A stretch of DNA of 64,000 nucleotides from Falsiroseomonas tokyonensis (GCF_019024325.1 NZ_JAFNJS010000001.1:1282369-1346368); one strand, 5' to 3'. Positions 21,855 through 31,473 are shown, counted from the first letter of the stretch. Numbers and translations are program-made. The notes: a model not told the origin generated them from the letters alone.

Positions 21855-22712
21855 ATGAAGCACTGGCGTATCGAGCAGGTGGCCTGGGACAGCTTCGATC
21901 CCAGCCGGCTCGACCCCGAGATCATTCCGCTGGTCAAGGCCGCGGCGATGGTCGAGCGCAATGGCGACGACTACGCGCTATACCTGCAATCCGTCTTCCA
22001 TGACGACCCGGACTTCCACCAGGCCGCCGGCCATTGGGCGGAGGAGGAGGTGCAGCACGGCGACGCGCTCGGCAAATGGGCCATGCTGGCCGATCCGGGC
22101 TGGGACTTCGAGGAAGCCTTCGCCCGCTACCGCGCCGGCTACAAGATCGACGTCAAGGCCGATGCCTCGATCCGCGGCTCCCGCACCGGGGAGCTGATCG
22201 CCCGCTGCATGGTGGAGACCGGCACCAGCAGCTACTACACCGCGCTGGGCGAGGCGACGGAGGAGCCGGTTCTGAAGGAGGTCTGCCGCCTGATCGCGGC
22301 CGACGAATACCGCCACTTCAAGCTGTTCTACGACCATATGAGGCGCTACCTCGCGCGGGAAAACCTGTCCTTTCCCCGCCGCCTGAAGGTGGCCGCCGGC
22401 CGCATCGGCGAAAGCGAGGACGACGAGCTGGCCTTCGCCTTTCATTGCGGCAACGAGCCGGTCGGCACGCCCTACGACCATGATCGCTGCATCGCCGGCT
22501 ATATGGGCCGGGCGATGAACTACTATCGCTACCGGCACATCGAGCGGGGCATGGGCATGGTCTTCAAGTCGATCGGGCTGCAGCCGCGCGGCCGCATGTC
22601 TGCCCTCGCCGCCAAAGGCGCCTGGCGCCTGCTGACCTGGCGCCGCGGCCGCTATGCGGCGGCGCTGCGCCGTCCGCCGCAGCCCGGCCACGCCGCCCCG
22701 GCAGCGGCCTGA
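21855..22712 (+). CDS. Ferritin-like di-iron protein
   Basis: A 285-residue soluble protein, mostly helical. Two glutamate/histidine motifs spaced as in ferritin-like four-helix bundles are visible: EEEVQHG (about residues 65-71) and ADEYRHFKLFYDH (about 154-166). The second matches the E-x2-H ligand pair of di-iron oxidases such as acyl-ACP desaturase. An E at about 120-130 may complete the site. The C-terminal 40 residues are basic and low in complexity. Function is unknown; iron-dependent oxidation or desaturation is possible. The ATG at 21855 is chosen because a GGGATGCAGG stretch precedes it. Confidence 0.7.
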   Translation: MKHWRIEQVAWDSFDPSRLDPEIIPLVKAAAMVERNGDDYALYLQSVFHDDPDFHQAAGHWAEEEVQHGDALGKWAMLADPGWDFEEAFARYRAGYKIDVKADASIRGSRTGELIARCMVETGTSSYYTALGEATEEPVLKEVCRLIAADEYRHFKLFYDHMRRYLARENLSFPRRLKVAAGRIGESEDDELAFAFHCGNEPVGTPYDHDRCIAGYMGRAMNYYRYRHIERGMGMVFKSIGLQPRGRMSALAAKGAWRLLTWRRGRYAAALRRPPQPGHAAPAAA

Positions 22713-22717
22713 CGCCG

Positions 22718-23854
22718 GTGATGCCCCGCCGGGCGCTGGGCCCGCTGTTGCTATCCCCGCTGCTGGCCCGCGCGGCCCTCGGCCAGAGCTTCACTCCGGC
22801 CAGCGCGCCGGACCGGCCCCTGTTCGAGCTCGCGCAGTCGCGCGGCTTCACCTTCGGCTGCGCCGTCACCGCGCAGCTGCTGGCGGATGAACCGCAATTC
22901 GCCGGGCTGGTGGCCCAGGAAGCCGGCCTGCTGGTGCCCGAATACGAGGCCAAGTTTGCCACCCTGCAGCCCGAGGAAGGCCGCTTCGACTTCGAGCCGC
23001 TGGATGCGCTGCTGCGCTGGGCGCAGCATTTCCGCAAGCCGGTGCGCGGCCATGCGCTGATCTGGCACAATGCCCTGCCCGACTGGGTGCCGCCCGCGCT
23101 GGCCGAAGGCCGCAGCCGCGCCCAGCGGGTGATGGAGACGCATTTCGACCGCGTCCTGGCGCATACCCGCGCCCGCATCCGCGACTGGGACGTGGTGAAC
23201 GAGCCGATCGCCAATCCGCCCGGCAGCGACGTGCCGGAACCCGCCGGCAATACCGGCGACCTGCGCGACACGCCCTGGCTGCGCGCCTTCGGCCCCGACT
23301 ACATCCCCATGGCCTTCCGCGCCGCCCGCCAGCGCGACCCGACGCTGCGGCTGACGCTGAACGATTATGGCGTGGAGGCGGACAGCCCGCCGGCGGAGGA
23401 GAAGCGCCGCCGCCTGCTGCGCCTGTTGCGCAGCCTGCGCGCGCAGAACGTGCCGCTCGACGCCGTCGGCATCCAGGGCCATCTGCAGATGCGGGAGGCC
23501 TTCAGCCCCGCCATCTTCACCACCTTCGTGCGGGAGATCCGCGCGCTCGGCCTGCAGGTGCTGATCACGGAGCTGGATGTGCGGGAGGTGAAGCCGCCGG
23601 TCGGCGATTTCGTCGCCCGCGACTCGGCCGTGGCGCAGCGCGTGCACGCCTTCGCCTCCGCCGCCTTCGAGGGCGGCGCCCGAACCCTGCTGACCTGGGG
23701 CATCAGCGACCGCTGGTCCTGGCTGCACCGGGAGGCGACGGTGGCGCTGGACCCCGGCGATGTGCATCGCGGCCTTCCCTATGACTGGGAGCTGAACCGC
23801 AAGCAGATGTGGCGCGCTCTGGCCCGCGCCTTCCTGGGGCAGCCGCCCGGCTGA
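22718..23854 (+). CDS. Secreted GH10 endo-1,4-beta-xylanase
   Basis: A 378-residue glycoside hydrolase family 10 enzyme that cleaves the xylan backbone. The acid/base Glu is E162 in WDVVNEP and the nucleophile is E285 in ITELDV. The substrate-binding HALIWHN motif (about 110) and LNDYG are also present. Residues 1-22 form a signal peptide (ending LG-Q), possibly with a Tat-like double arginine (PRR), so the enzyme is exported. It sits 5 bp behind the ferritin-like gene. No carbohydrate-binding module is attached. Confidence 0.92.
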   Translation: MMPRRALGPLLLSPLLARAALGQSFTPASAPDRPLFELAQSRGFTFGCAVTAQLLADEPQFAGLVAQEAGLLVPEYEAKFATLQPEEGRFDFEPLDALLRWAQHFRKPVRGHALIWHNALPDWVPPALAEGRSRAQRVMETHFDRVLAHTRARIRDWDVVNEPIANPPGSDVPEPAGNTGDLRDTPWLRAFGPDYIPMAFRAARQRDPTLRLTLNDYGVEADSPPAEEKRRRLLRLLRSLRAQNVPLDAVGIQGHLQMREAFSPAIFTTFVREIRALGLQVLITELDVREVKPPVGDFVARDSAVAQRVHAFASAAFEGGARTLLTWGISDRWSWLHREATVALDPGDVHRGLPYDWELNRKQMWRALARAFLGQPPG

Positions 23855-23861
23855 GCCCGCG

Positions 23862-24344
23862 CTACGTCCCGAAGCGAGCGAATGCGCGCACCAGCTCCTC
23901 ATAGATCGGCCGCTTGAAGCTGACGGCCAGCCCCGGCAGCTCCGCGAGCGCGGCCCAGCGCCAGGCATCGAATTCCGGATGCGGGTCGGCATCCAGGCGG
24001 ATATCGGCATCCACGCCGGTGAAGCGCAGCGCGAACCATTTCTGGCGCTGGCCGCGATACTTCCGGGCGATGCGCATGGCCTGCAGCTCGGGCGGGAAGT
24101 CGTAGCTCAGCCAGTCCGGATGTTCCGCGATGATCTCGGCGCGGTCCGTGCCGATCTCCTCGGCCAGCTCACGGAGCACGGCGATGCGCAGATCCTCGCC
24201 GGGATCGACGCCGCCCTGCGGCAGCTGCCAGCCGCCGGCCGCGCCCTCCGCATTCGGCATGTCGGCGCGACGGGCCACCAGCACCTGGCCGGCGGGGTTG
24301 AACAGCAGGGCGCCGACATTGGCGCGATAGGGCAGCAGGGTCAT
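23862..24344 (-). CDS. rppH: RNA pyrophosphohydrolase
   Basis: A 160-residue Nudix hydrolase. The Nudix box starts at GGVDPGED and ends REL-AEEIG, matching GX5EX7REUXEEXGU. The N-terminal YRANVGALLFN and the AMRIARKYRGQRQKWF segment are typical of RppH, which removes pyrophosphate from the 5' ends of mRNAs and so starts decay. It is the last gene of a leftward run with the deacetylase-like and ctpA genes. It converges on the xylanase gene with a 7-bp gap. Confidence 0.92.
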   Translation of the reverse strand: MTLLPYRANVGALLFNPAGQVLVARRADMPNAEGAAGGWQLPQGGVDPGEDLRIAVLRELAEEIGTDRAEIIAEHPDWLSYDFPPELQAMRIARKYRGQRQKWFALRFTGVDADIRLDADPHPEFDAWRWAALAELPGLAVSFKRPIYEELVRAFARFGT

Positions 24345-24361
24345 GCCTGCCTTCTATCGCC

Positions 24362-25636
24362 TCAGCGCGCCGCCTGCGAGCCGGGGCGGCGCAGCAGCAC
24401 TGTGACCGGCGCCAGCACCGCGCCGCGCTCCTCCAGCCCCGCCGACCAGGCCAGGATGGCGGCGGTGAAGAAGGGGGCGGGGTTGCCGAGCAGGCCAAGC
24501 GCCGATCCATGCTGTCGGGCCAGCGCCTCCAGCTCCACCAGCCGGCGCTCCACCTCGCTGCGGGTCTCGGAGGGTTCGTCCAGCACCAGGTCCACAGTGC
24601 GGCCGAAGGCGCGGGCGGGGGTGGGGGCGCCGGGGCGCGGATCGATATAGAGCAGGCCGCGCGCGGTCAGCGCCGCCTGGATGGTACCCAGCAGGTCGGC
24701 ATTGGCGGCGAAGCGTTCGCCGCGCAGCCGGCCGAGCGCGCCGATCGCGCCCACCTGGCCCTGGATGCGGGCCAGCGACCAATCCAGCCGTTCCAGATTG
24801 TCATCGGCCGAAAGCCCGGTCAGCAGGGCGCGGTCGCCGGGGTCGGCATCCCGGCCGTAGCCGGCAGGTTCCAGCGGCAGGGCCACCAGCACCTCCATCC
24901 CCCGGGCCCGGGCGCGTTCCAGCAGCGGCTCGGGGCGCAGCGCATAGGGGCTGAAGGCCAGGGTCACGGCGCCGGGCAGGCGGCGGATGGCCTCGTCGGA
25001 ATGTTGGGCGAACAGGCCGATATTGCCGATGATCAGCCCGATGCGCGGCCGCCGGTCCACTTCCCGGTCGAAGGGCCTTGCATAGGCGCGGATCGAGGTG
25101 CGGCCCTCCGGCCCGATCTTCGGCACCAGCCCGTGGCGGGACCGTTCCAGCAGCTGCGGATCGGGGTCCGGGATGGCGGGTTCCGCCTGGGCGGGCCGCG
25201 TCGTGGCGGGGGCCTGAGCCAGGGGCGGCGGCGCCGGTGCGGCTGGCAGGGCCGCTGGCATGAGGGCTACGGGCGCCGGGCTGACGGGAGGAGCCGCAGC
25301 AGCGGGTGTCTGTGTCGCTGTCGGGGCTGCCGGCGCCGCGGTGGCCAGGGCCAATCCAGGCGCGGGTTCCGCCGTCGCTGCAACGGCCGCCGGCGCCGCC
25401 TGCGGCGCCTCCGCCCTGCGGGTCGCGGCTGGCTGGGAAGGTTCCGGCGGCGGCGCCTCCGCCTGGCGCGGCGGCGGGCTGATGGGCGCGGCCTCCGGCT
25501 CGGCCCTGGCCTCGGCCACCGGGGCTGCGGTCTCCGGCGGCCCCACCCACTGCAGGGCACCGGCCCCGGCGCCCAGGACGAGCAGCAGTGCCGCCCAAAA
25601 CAAGGCGAGGCCGCGCCGGGATGGGCGCAGCTTCAC
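24362..25636 (-). CDS. Divergent polysaccharide deacetylase family protein
   Basis: A 424-residue protein with an N-terminal membrane anchor (about 10-30) and a long Ala/Pro-rich periplasmic linker (about 33-150). The C-terminal domain (about 190-415) belongs to the divergent polysaccharide deacetylase (YibQ-like) family: RIGLIIGNIGLFAQHSDEAI, ALPLEPAGYGRDADPGDRAL, LLYIDPRPG. Genes of this family commonly follow envC and ctpA in proteobacteria, as here. A role in peptidoglycan or envelope remodelling is likely, but catalysis is not proven. Confidence 0.85.
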   Translation of the reverse strand: MKLRPSRRGLALFWAALLLVLGAGAGALQWVGPPETAAPVAEARAEPEAAPISPPPRQAEAPPPEPSQPAATRRAEAPQAAPAAVAATAEPAPGLALATAAPAAPTATQTPAAAAPPVSPAPVALMPAALPAAPAPPPLAQAPATTRPAQAEPAIPDPDPQLLERSRHGLVPKIGPEGRTSIRAYARPFDREVDRRPRIGLIIGNIGLFAQHSDEAIRRLPGAVTLAFSPYALRPEPLLERARARGMEVLVALPLEPAGYGRDADPGDRALLTGLSADDNLERLDWSLARIQGQVGAIGALGRLRGERFAANADLLGTIQAALTARGLLYIDPRPGAPTPARAFGRTVDLVLDEPSETRSEVERRLVELEALARQHGSALGLLGNPAPFFTAAILAWSAGLEERGAVLAPVTVLLRRPGSQAAR

Positions 25637-25738
25637 CGGCGTGGCGGCGCGGCCCGTTCTGCCGCGACCTCATTCCCCGCGGGGCGCGCCGGCCCGCTTC
25701 TGTCCCGGAGGATCACCGGGCGAGCGCGGCGCAAGGGG

Positions 25739-27238
25739 TCACCGCTGGGCGCGCCGCTGCGGCGCGGGGGCCGCGGCCACGGCGCGCAGCAGCTGCACCG
25801 CCTGCTGCAGCTGGTGGTCCGTTTCCGGCTTGGTCGGGTCGAAGGCCGGCGCACCCTCGGCCGGCTGCCGCACCACGCGGTCCAGCACCCCGGCCGGCAG
25901 GTTCAGCGGCGGCAGCGGCGGGGCCGGCGCCGCCTCCGTCGTCCGCTCGCCATTGTCGTTACGCAGCGACCGTCGCAGATCGGCCTCGCGGTCGCGCGTC
26001 GGGGCATTGGGGTCGGGCCGGCTGGCCAGCACCTCGATATCCGGCTCGATGCCCGTCGCCTGGATGGAGCGGCCGGAGGGGGTGTAGTAGCGCGCCGTGG
26101 TCAGGCGGATGGCGCCATTGCCCGGGATGGGCATCACCGTCTGCACGCTGCCCTTGCCGAAGGACTTCACGCCCATGACGATGGCGCGGCGATGGTCCTG
26201 CAAGGCGCCGGCGACGATTTCGCTGGCGCTGGCGGAACCGGAATTCACCAGCACCACGATGGGCAGTCCCTGGGCGATATCGCCCGGCCGCGCATTCCAG
26301 CGCTGCGCATCCTCCGGCCGGCGGGCGCGGGTGGAGACGATCTCGCCCTGGTCGAGGAAGTCGTCCGTCACCTGCACCGCCTGGTCCAGCAGGCCGCCTG
26401 GGTTGTTGCGCAGGTCCAGCACCAGGCCGCGCAGATTGCCGCCCGCCTGGCTGCGCATGGTGGTCATGGCGCGGCGCAGCGCGGCCTCGGTCTGCTCGTT
26501 GAAGGAGGAGAGCCGGATATAGGCGATGTCGTTGCCTTCCAGCCGGAAGCGCGCCACCTGCGGGCGGATCACGTCACGGGTGAGGGAGATTTCCACCGGC
26601 CGGGCCTCGCCCTCGCGCCGGATGGTCAGGCGGATGGAGCTGCCGCGCTCCCCGCGCATCTGCTCCACCGCATCCTGCAGCGACAGGCCCTGGGTGGACT
26701 GGCCGTTGAGATGGGTGATCAGGTCGCCCGGCTTGACCCCGGCGCGGGAGGCCGGGGTGTCGTCGATCGGGGAGATGACCTTCACATAGCCGTTTTCCTG
26801 CGTCACCTCGATCCCGAGGCCGCCGAACTCGCCGCGGGTCTGCACCTGCATGTCCCGGAAGGTGCGCGGGTTCATGTAGGAGGAATGCGGGTCGAGGCCC
26901 TGGAGCATGCCGTTGATGGCATTCTCGATCACGTCGCGATCGGTCACCGGCTCCACATATTCGGCGCGGACACGTTCGAAGACATCGCCGAACAGGTTCA
27001 GCAGGCGGTAGGTCTCCGCCCGGCCGCCTTCCTGCGCCCAGGCCTGGATGCCGGGCAGCGCCACCATGGGGCCGACCACGGCGCCGGCGACGAAGGCCGC
27101 CGCCACCGCGCCCGCCACGCCCAGGCGCCGCCGTCTGGACGTCCCGGCCGGGGGCATGGCCACCGGACCTGTTACGGGACCCAGGCTCGGCATCCTGCCG
27201 TTCCGTCGACCATCCTCGTGCCCCGACACGTCGCTCAT
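25739..27238 (-). CDS. ctpA: S41 carboxy-terminal processing protease
   Basis: A 499-residue periplasmic serine protease that trims substrates such as peptidoglycan hydrolases. In order: a cytoplasmic/basic lead (1-40), a transmembrane anchor (about 42-62), an N-terminal helical part, a PDZ domain (about 130-205: VKVISPIDDTPASRAGVKPGD), and the S41 core. The core has the catalytic Ser in NSGSASASEI and the Lys in VKSFGKGSVQ. A Pro-rich C-terminal tail follows. The ATG at 27238 is preferred to an upstream frame that merely continues from the envC end. Confidence 0.92.
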   Translation of the reverse strand: MSDVSGHEDGRRNGRMPSLGPVTGPVAMPPAGTSRRRRLGVAGAVAAAFVAGAVVGPMVALPGIQAWAQEGGRAETYRLLNLFGDVFERVRAEYVEPVTDRDVIENAINGMLQGLDPHSSYMNPRTFRDMQVQTRGEFGGLGIEVTQENGYVKVISPIDDTPASRAGVKPGDLITHLNGQSTQGLSLQDAVEQMRGERGSSIRLTIRREGEARPVEISLTRDVIRPQVARFRLEGNDIAYIRLSSFNEQTEAALRRAMTTMRSQAGGNLRGLVLDLRNNPGGLLDQAVQVTDDFLDQGEIVSTRARRPEDAQRWNARPGDIAQGLPIVVLVNSGSASASEIVAGALQDHRRAIVMGVKSFGKGSVQTVMPIPGNGAIRLTTARYYTPSGRSIQATGIEPDIEVLASRPDPNAPTRDREADLRRSLRNDNGERTTEAAPAPPLPPLNLPAGVLDRVVRQPAEGAPAFDPTKPETDHQLQQAVQLLRAVAAAPAPQRRAQR

Positions 27239-27314
27239 GCGACCACCCGATCCTTGGGTCGCGGCCCCGCGGCCGCCGACCTGACCAACATGCCCCCGGG
27301 AGATGACCCGAAGG

Positions 27315-28604
27315 TTACCCCCGCGCCGCAAACCATGGGCGCGGATCGACCGGCTGCCCATTGCGGCGCAATTCCACATAAAGGGAACCGCCAGAAGCGC
27401 CAGTCCCGCCGAGGACACCGATCGGCTCGCCCGCCAGCAGCCGCTGCCCGGCCGAGGCGTCGAGCCGGTCCATGCCGGCCAGCACGAAATGGTATCCCCC
27501 TCCGCAATCCACAATCAACAACAGCCCGAAAGACCGGAAGGGCGCGGCATAGACGGCACGCCCGTTGCAGGGGGCGACCACCCGCGCACCGCCGGCCGCG
27601 GCATAGGTCAGGCCGCGATGCGGGCCGCCGGGCGCCGCCTCTCCCCAGGCGGTGGTCACCCGGCCCGCCACCGGCAAAGCGCGGCCGCCGGAGGGCACTG
27701 GCACCGCGGCCTGGCGCTGCGGCGCCCGAGTCGCGGCCGGCTCCGGTCGCTGCCGGGCCTGTTCGGCCAGCCGTGCCTCCCGCGCTTCCTCGGCGGCGGC
27801 ACGGGCGCGTTCCGCTGCCTGGCGTTCCCGTTCGGCGGCGCGCGCCGCGGCGCTGGCCCTCGCGGCGGCCTCCCGCCGCTCCCGGTCCCGCTGCAGCCGG
27901 GCGAGCACATCCGCGAGATCGCCGGCCCGCGCCGCGGCGGCGGCGGCCTGGGTGGCGGCGCGTTCCTCCGCCGCTTCCGCATCGCCGCGGCGGGTGCGGG
28001 CCACGGCCAGCTCCGCCTCCAGCCCCGCCACCGCCTCTCGGGCCGCGCGTTCGGCGGCTTCCAAAGCGAGGGCTTCGCGGGCGGCCAGCCATTCGGCTTC
28101 CTGCGCCGCGGTCTGCGCCTGGCGCAGGGCGGTGGCTTCCTCCTCCAGCCGCCGGATCAGGCCGCGCAGCACCAGGGCGCCGCGCAGGGCATCCTCCGGC
28201 TCGCCGGGAATCGCCAGCACCGTCTCCGCCGGATAGAGCGACAGGCGCAGCATCACCGGCAGCAGCGGGCGCATGGCCGTGGCGCGGTCGGCGATCTGGC
28301 GGGCGGCGCGGGCGCCGGCGGCGCGGGCGGCCTCCAGCCGCTCGGTCACCGCCGCCACCTCGGTCTCCGCCGCCTGGGCCAGGGCGGCGAGCTCGACCCG
28401 TCTTGCGGCCAGCGCCACCTCCTCCTCCGCCAGGGAACGGGCGCGTTCGGCGGCTTCCTCGGCGGCGCGGCGTCGGTCCTCGGCGGCCTGCTCGGCGGCC
28501 CGCAGGTCGCGGAGGGTGGGCTGGGCCAGGGCGGATGGAGGGGCTAGCAGCAGGCCGAGCAGCAGCGTCAGGCGCGCCGCGCCATGCCCCCCGTTCCTGC
28601 ACAT
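27315..28604 (-). CDS. envC: Murein hydrolase activator EnvC-like
   Basis: A 429-residue secreted protein with a signal peptide (about 1-28, ending LAQ). A very long coiled coil (about 30-300) is rich in Ala, Glu and Arg, and a C-terminal LytM/M23 domain follows (about 320-429). The metal-ligand motifs of active M23 enzymes are degenerate (HRGLTY where HxGxD is expected; no HxH), as in EnvC, which activates amidases without cleaving peptidoglycan itself. It lies upstream of ctpA in the same leftward unit and is divergent from the DnaJ-like gene. Confidence 0.88.
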   Translation of the reverse strand: MCRNGGHGAARLTLLLGLLLAPPSALAQPTLRDLRAAEQAAEDRRRAAEEAAERARSLAEEEVALAARRVELAALAQAAETEVAAVTERLEAARAAGARAARQIADRATAMRPLLPVMLRLSLYPAETVLAIPGEPEDALRGALVLRGLIRRLEEEATALRQAQTAAQEAEWLAAREALALEAAERAAREAVAGLEAELAVARTRRGDAEAAEERAATQAAAAAARAGDLADVLARLQRDRERREAAARASAAARAAERERQAAERARAAAEEAREARLAEQARQRPEPAATRAPQRQAAVPVPSGGRALPVAGRVTTAWGEAAPGGPHRGLTYAAAGGARVVAPCNGRAVYAAPFRSFGLLLIVDCGGGYHFVLAGMDRLDASAGQRLLAGEPIGVLGGTGASGGSLYVELRRNGQPVDPRPWFAARG

Positions 28605-28769
28605 CCGCGAAACCGCCAATCCCTGCACCCCCGGGCTGCATAGACCCCCGCCGGGCGCCGGGACAAGTTTTGCCGCCCCCGGGGCCAAAGTGTGCAGCCG
28701 CTTGGCTCCGCCATCCACCGGCGCCATGTCTGGACCACCAGGGGCATCAGGCCCCGAACGAGGTCGCTT

Positions 28770-29699
28770 ATGGCGGAAGATCCCTACAAGGTTCTCGGGG
28801 TAGCTCGCGACGCGACGCCGGAGGCCATCAAGAAGGCCTACCGCAAGCTGGCGCGCCAGAACCACCCGGACCTGAACCCCGGCAAGCCGGAGGCCGAGGC
28901 GCGCTTCAAGGCGGCCTCCGCCGCGCATGACCTGCTCTCCGACCCCGAGCGCCGCGCCCGCTTCGACCGTGGCGAGATCGACGCCGAGGGGCAGGAGAGG
29001 CCGCCGCCCCGCCCGGCCGGCGGCTGGCGGCGCCATGCCGAGGCGCCGGAGGGCGGCCGCTACGACCCCTTTGCCGAGAGCGGCTTCGAGGCAGGCGATT
29101 TCGGGGACCTCTTCGCCGATATCCTCGCCCGGCAGCGGGCGGCGGAGACGGCGCCGCGGCCGGGGCGGGATGTCGCCTATCGGCTCAGCGTGCCCTTCCT
29201 CTCGGCCGTGCTGGGCGCGACGGAGCAGCTGGTGCTGCCCGATGGAAGGCAGCTCAGCGTGAAGATCCCGCCCGGCGTGGTCAGCGGCCAGTCGCTGCGC
29301 CTGCGCGGCCAGGGCGCACCCGGCCGCAATGGCGGGCCGGCCGGCAATGCGGTGATCGAGCTGGAGGTGGAGGACCATCCGCTGTTCCGTCGGGACGGCT
29401 TCGACCTGCATCTCGACCTGCCGGTGACGCTGAAGGAGGCGGTGCTGGGCGGGCCGGTGACCGTGCCCGCGCCGGCCGGCCCGCTGCGCGTCACCCTGCC
29501 CGCGGGCAGCGATACCGGCCGCCAGGTGCGGCTGCGTGGCAAGGGCGTGGCGGCGGAGGGCAGCCGCCCGGCCGGGGATCTGCTGCTGACGCTGCGCGTG
29601 GTGCTCGGCCCCCCCGATCCGGCGCTGGAAGCTTTCGTGCGCGACTGGACGCCCCAAAAACCTTTCGACCCGCGCGAAGCCATGGATGACACGCCATGA
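28770..29699 (+). CDS. cbpA: DnaJ-class co-chaperone (CbpA-like)
   Basis: A 309-residue Hsp40 protein. The J domain is at residues 1-70, with the HPD tripeptide in RQNHPDLNPGK. A flexible GF-like linker runs to about 130, then two C-terminal substrate-binding beta domains (about 130-295). There is no zinc-finger domain, so it is the CbpA rather than the DnaJ type. It stimulates DnaK ATPase activity. Its stop overlaps the start of the CbpM-like modulator (ATGA), which strongly supports the pairing. Confidence 0.92.
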   Translation: MAEDPYKVLGVARDATPEAIKKAYRKLARQNHPDLNPGKPEAEARFKAASAAHDLLSDPERRARFDRGEIDAEGQERPPPRPAGGWRRHAEAPEGGRYDPFAESGFEAGDFGDLFADILARQRAAETAPRPGRDVAYRLSVPFLSAVLGATEQLVLPDGRQLSVKIPPGVVSGQSLRLRGQGAPGRNGGPAGNAVIELEVEDHPLFRRDGFDLHLDLPVTLKEAVLGGPVTVPAPAGPLRVTLPAGSDTGRQVRLRGKGVAAEGSRPAGDLLLTLRVVLGPPDPALEAFVRDWTPQKPFDPREAMDDTP

Positions 29700-29950
29700 T
29701 GACGCTGGAGGTGCTCTGCGCCCGTTTCGAGGGCCTGGACCCCGAGGATCTGCGCGGCTGGATCGGCGCCGGCCTGCTGCGCGCCGATGCCGAGGGCGAG
29801 ACCCTGGTCTTCCAGGAGATCGACGTGGAGCGGGTGCGCCTGATCCTGGAGCTGCGAGAGACCCTGGCGCTGGAGGAGGAGGCGCTGGCCCTGGTGCTGT
29901 CGCTGCTCGACCAGATCTACGCGCTGCGCCGCCGCCTGGGCGAAAGCTAG
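29696..29950 (+). CDS. cbpM: Chaperone modulator CbpM-like protein
   Basis: An 84-residue small helical protein in the MerR/CbpM-like style: a short wing (LRGWIGAGLL), then EIDVERVRLILELRETL and a leucine-rich C-terminal helix. CbpM binds the J domain of CbpA and restrains it. Assignment rests on size, pattern and translational coupling to cbpA. Its stop overlaps the convergent stop of gpmI. Confidence 0.8.
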   Translation: MMTLEVLCARFEGLDPEDLRGWIGAGLLRADAEGETLVFQEIDVERVRLILELRETLALEEEALALVLSLLDQIYALRRRLGES

Positions 29951-31473
29951 CGAAGCAGCGACCGGCCCGTCATCGCCGCCGGCTGCGCCACGCCCAGCAG
30001 CGCCAGCAGCGTCGGCGCGATATCGGCCAGGCGGCCATCGGCCAGCGTCGCGCCGGCGGGCGCGTTCATCAGCATCACCGGCACCGGGTTGGTGGTGTGG
30101 GCGGTATGCGGGCCGCCGGTCACCGGGTCGCGCATCAGCTCCGCATTGCCGTGGTCGGCGGTGACCAGCAGGCAGCCGCCGGCGGCGCGGATGGCCTCCG
30201 CGATGCGGCCGAGGCCGGCATCCACGGCCTCGCAGGCCAGGGTCGCGGCGGCCAGGCTGCCGGTATGGCCGACCATGTCGGCATTGGCGAAGTTCAGCAC
30301 GATCAGGTCGTATTTTCCCGACTCGATCGCGGCGACGCATTTCTCGGTCAGCTCGGGCGCGGACATCTCGGGCTGCAGGTCGTAGGTCGCGACCTTGGGG
30401 GAGGCGACCATGATGCGGTCCTCGCCCGGATAGGCCGTCTCCTCCCCGCCATTCAGGAAGTAGGTGACGTGCGGATACTTCTCGGTCTCCGCCATGTGCA
30501 GCTGGGTGAGGCCGGCGGCGGAGACGACGGCACCCAGGATGTCCGCCATGGATTGCGGCGGAAACAGCGCCGGCAGGAAGGGCGCCAGCTGGCTGCTGTA
30601 TTCGGTCATGCTGGCCGTCGCGACGAAGCGGATGGTGGGATCGGCTTCGAACCCGGCGAAGCCGGGATCGACGAGGGAGGCCATGATCTCCCGCACCCGG
30701 TCGGCGCGGTAGTTGAAGCAGAGCAGCCCGTCGCCGTGGTTCATGCAGGCGAAGTCGCCGATGACGCTGGCCGGCAGGAACTCATCCGTCTTGCCGGCGG
30801 CATGCGCGGCGGCGATGGCCTCCTGCGCCGTGGCGAAGCGGGCGCCCTTGGCCCGCACCATCACGTCATGCGCCTGCTGCACCCGCTCCCAGCGATTGTC
30901 GCGGTCCATGGCGAAGTAGCGGCCGCAGAGCGTGACGATGCGCGCGCCCGCCGGCAGTGCCGCCTCGAATTTCTGGACGAATTCGGGGGCGGAGCTGGGG
31001 GCGGTGTCGCGGCCATCGGTCCAGCCATGCACCAGCACGGTGAGGCCGGCGGCGGTGGCGGCATGGGCCAGGGCCAGGGCGTGCTTCTGGTGGCTATGCA
31101 CGCCGCCTTCCGACAGCAGGCCCATCAGGTGCAGCACGCCGCCCGAGGCCTTGGTGCGCGCGACCAGCGTGGTGAAGGCGGGCAGGCTGGCGAGGCTGCC
31201 ATCGGCGACGGCGGCATCGATCCGCACCAGGTCCTGCATCACCACCCGCCCGGCGCCGATATTCAGGTGGCCGACCTCGGAATTGCCCATCTGCCCTTCC
31301 GGCAGCCCGACATCGAGGCCCGAGGTGCGCAGGAAGGCGCGGGGACCTGCGGCCCAGAGCGCATCGAAGGTGGGTGTCTTCGCCTGCCGCACCGCATTGT
31401 CCGCCGCTTCCTCCCGCCATCCCCAGCCATCGAGGATCGCGAGCATCACGGGGCGGTGGGCGGCTGCTGGCAT
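29947..31473 (-). CDS. gpmI: 2,3-bisphosphoglycerate-independent phosphoglycerate mutase
   Basis: A 508-residue metal-dependent glycolytic enzyme interconverting 3- and 2-phosphoglycerate. The alkaline-phosphatase-like features are plain: D15 in LDGWG, nucleophile S65 in MGNSEVGHLNIGAGR, the DGRDTAPSSA loop, NFANADMVGHTG, and the final TADHGN. Its length is standard. The ATG at 31473 yields the conserved beginning; the 15 codons before it are an open-frame extension. Confidence 0.97.
   Translation of the reverse strand: MPAAAHRPVMLAILDGWGWREEAADNAVRQAKTPTFDALWAAGPRAFLRTSGLDVGLPEGQMGNSEVGHLNIGAGRVVMQDLVRIDAAVADGSLASLPAFTTLVARTKASGGVLHLMGLLSEGGVHSHQKHALALAHAATAAGLTVLVHGWTDGRDTAPSSAPEFVQKFEAALPAGARIVTLCGRYFAMDRDNRWERVQQAHDVMVRAKGARFATAQEAIAAAHAAGKTDEFLPASVIGDFACMNHGDGLLCFNYRADRVREIMASLVDPGFAGFEADPTIRFVATASMTEYSSQLAPFLPALFPPQSMADILGAVVSAAGLTQLHMAETEKYPHVTYFLNGGEETAYPGEDRIMVASPKVATYDLQPEMSAPELTEKCVAAIESGKYDLIVLNFANADMVGHTGSLAAATLACEAVDAGLGRIAEAIRAAGGCLLVTADHGNAELMRDPVTGGPHTAHTTNPVPVMLMNAPAGATLADGRLADIAPTLLALLGVAQPAAMTGRSLLR

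Noticed and set aside
24509..28930. A 1473-codon forward open frame
   Set aside because: It lies antisense to rppH, the deacetylase-like gene, ctpA and envC. The translation is low-complexity Arg/Gly/His/Pro text typical of a GC-rich shadow frame.
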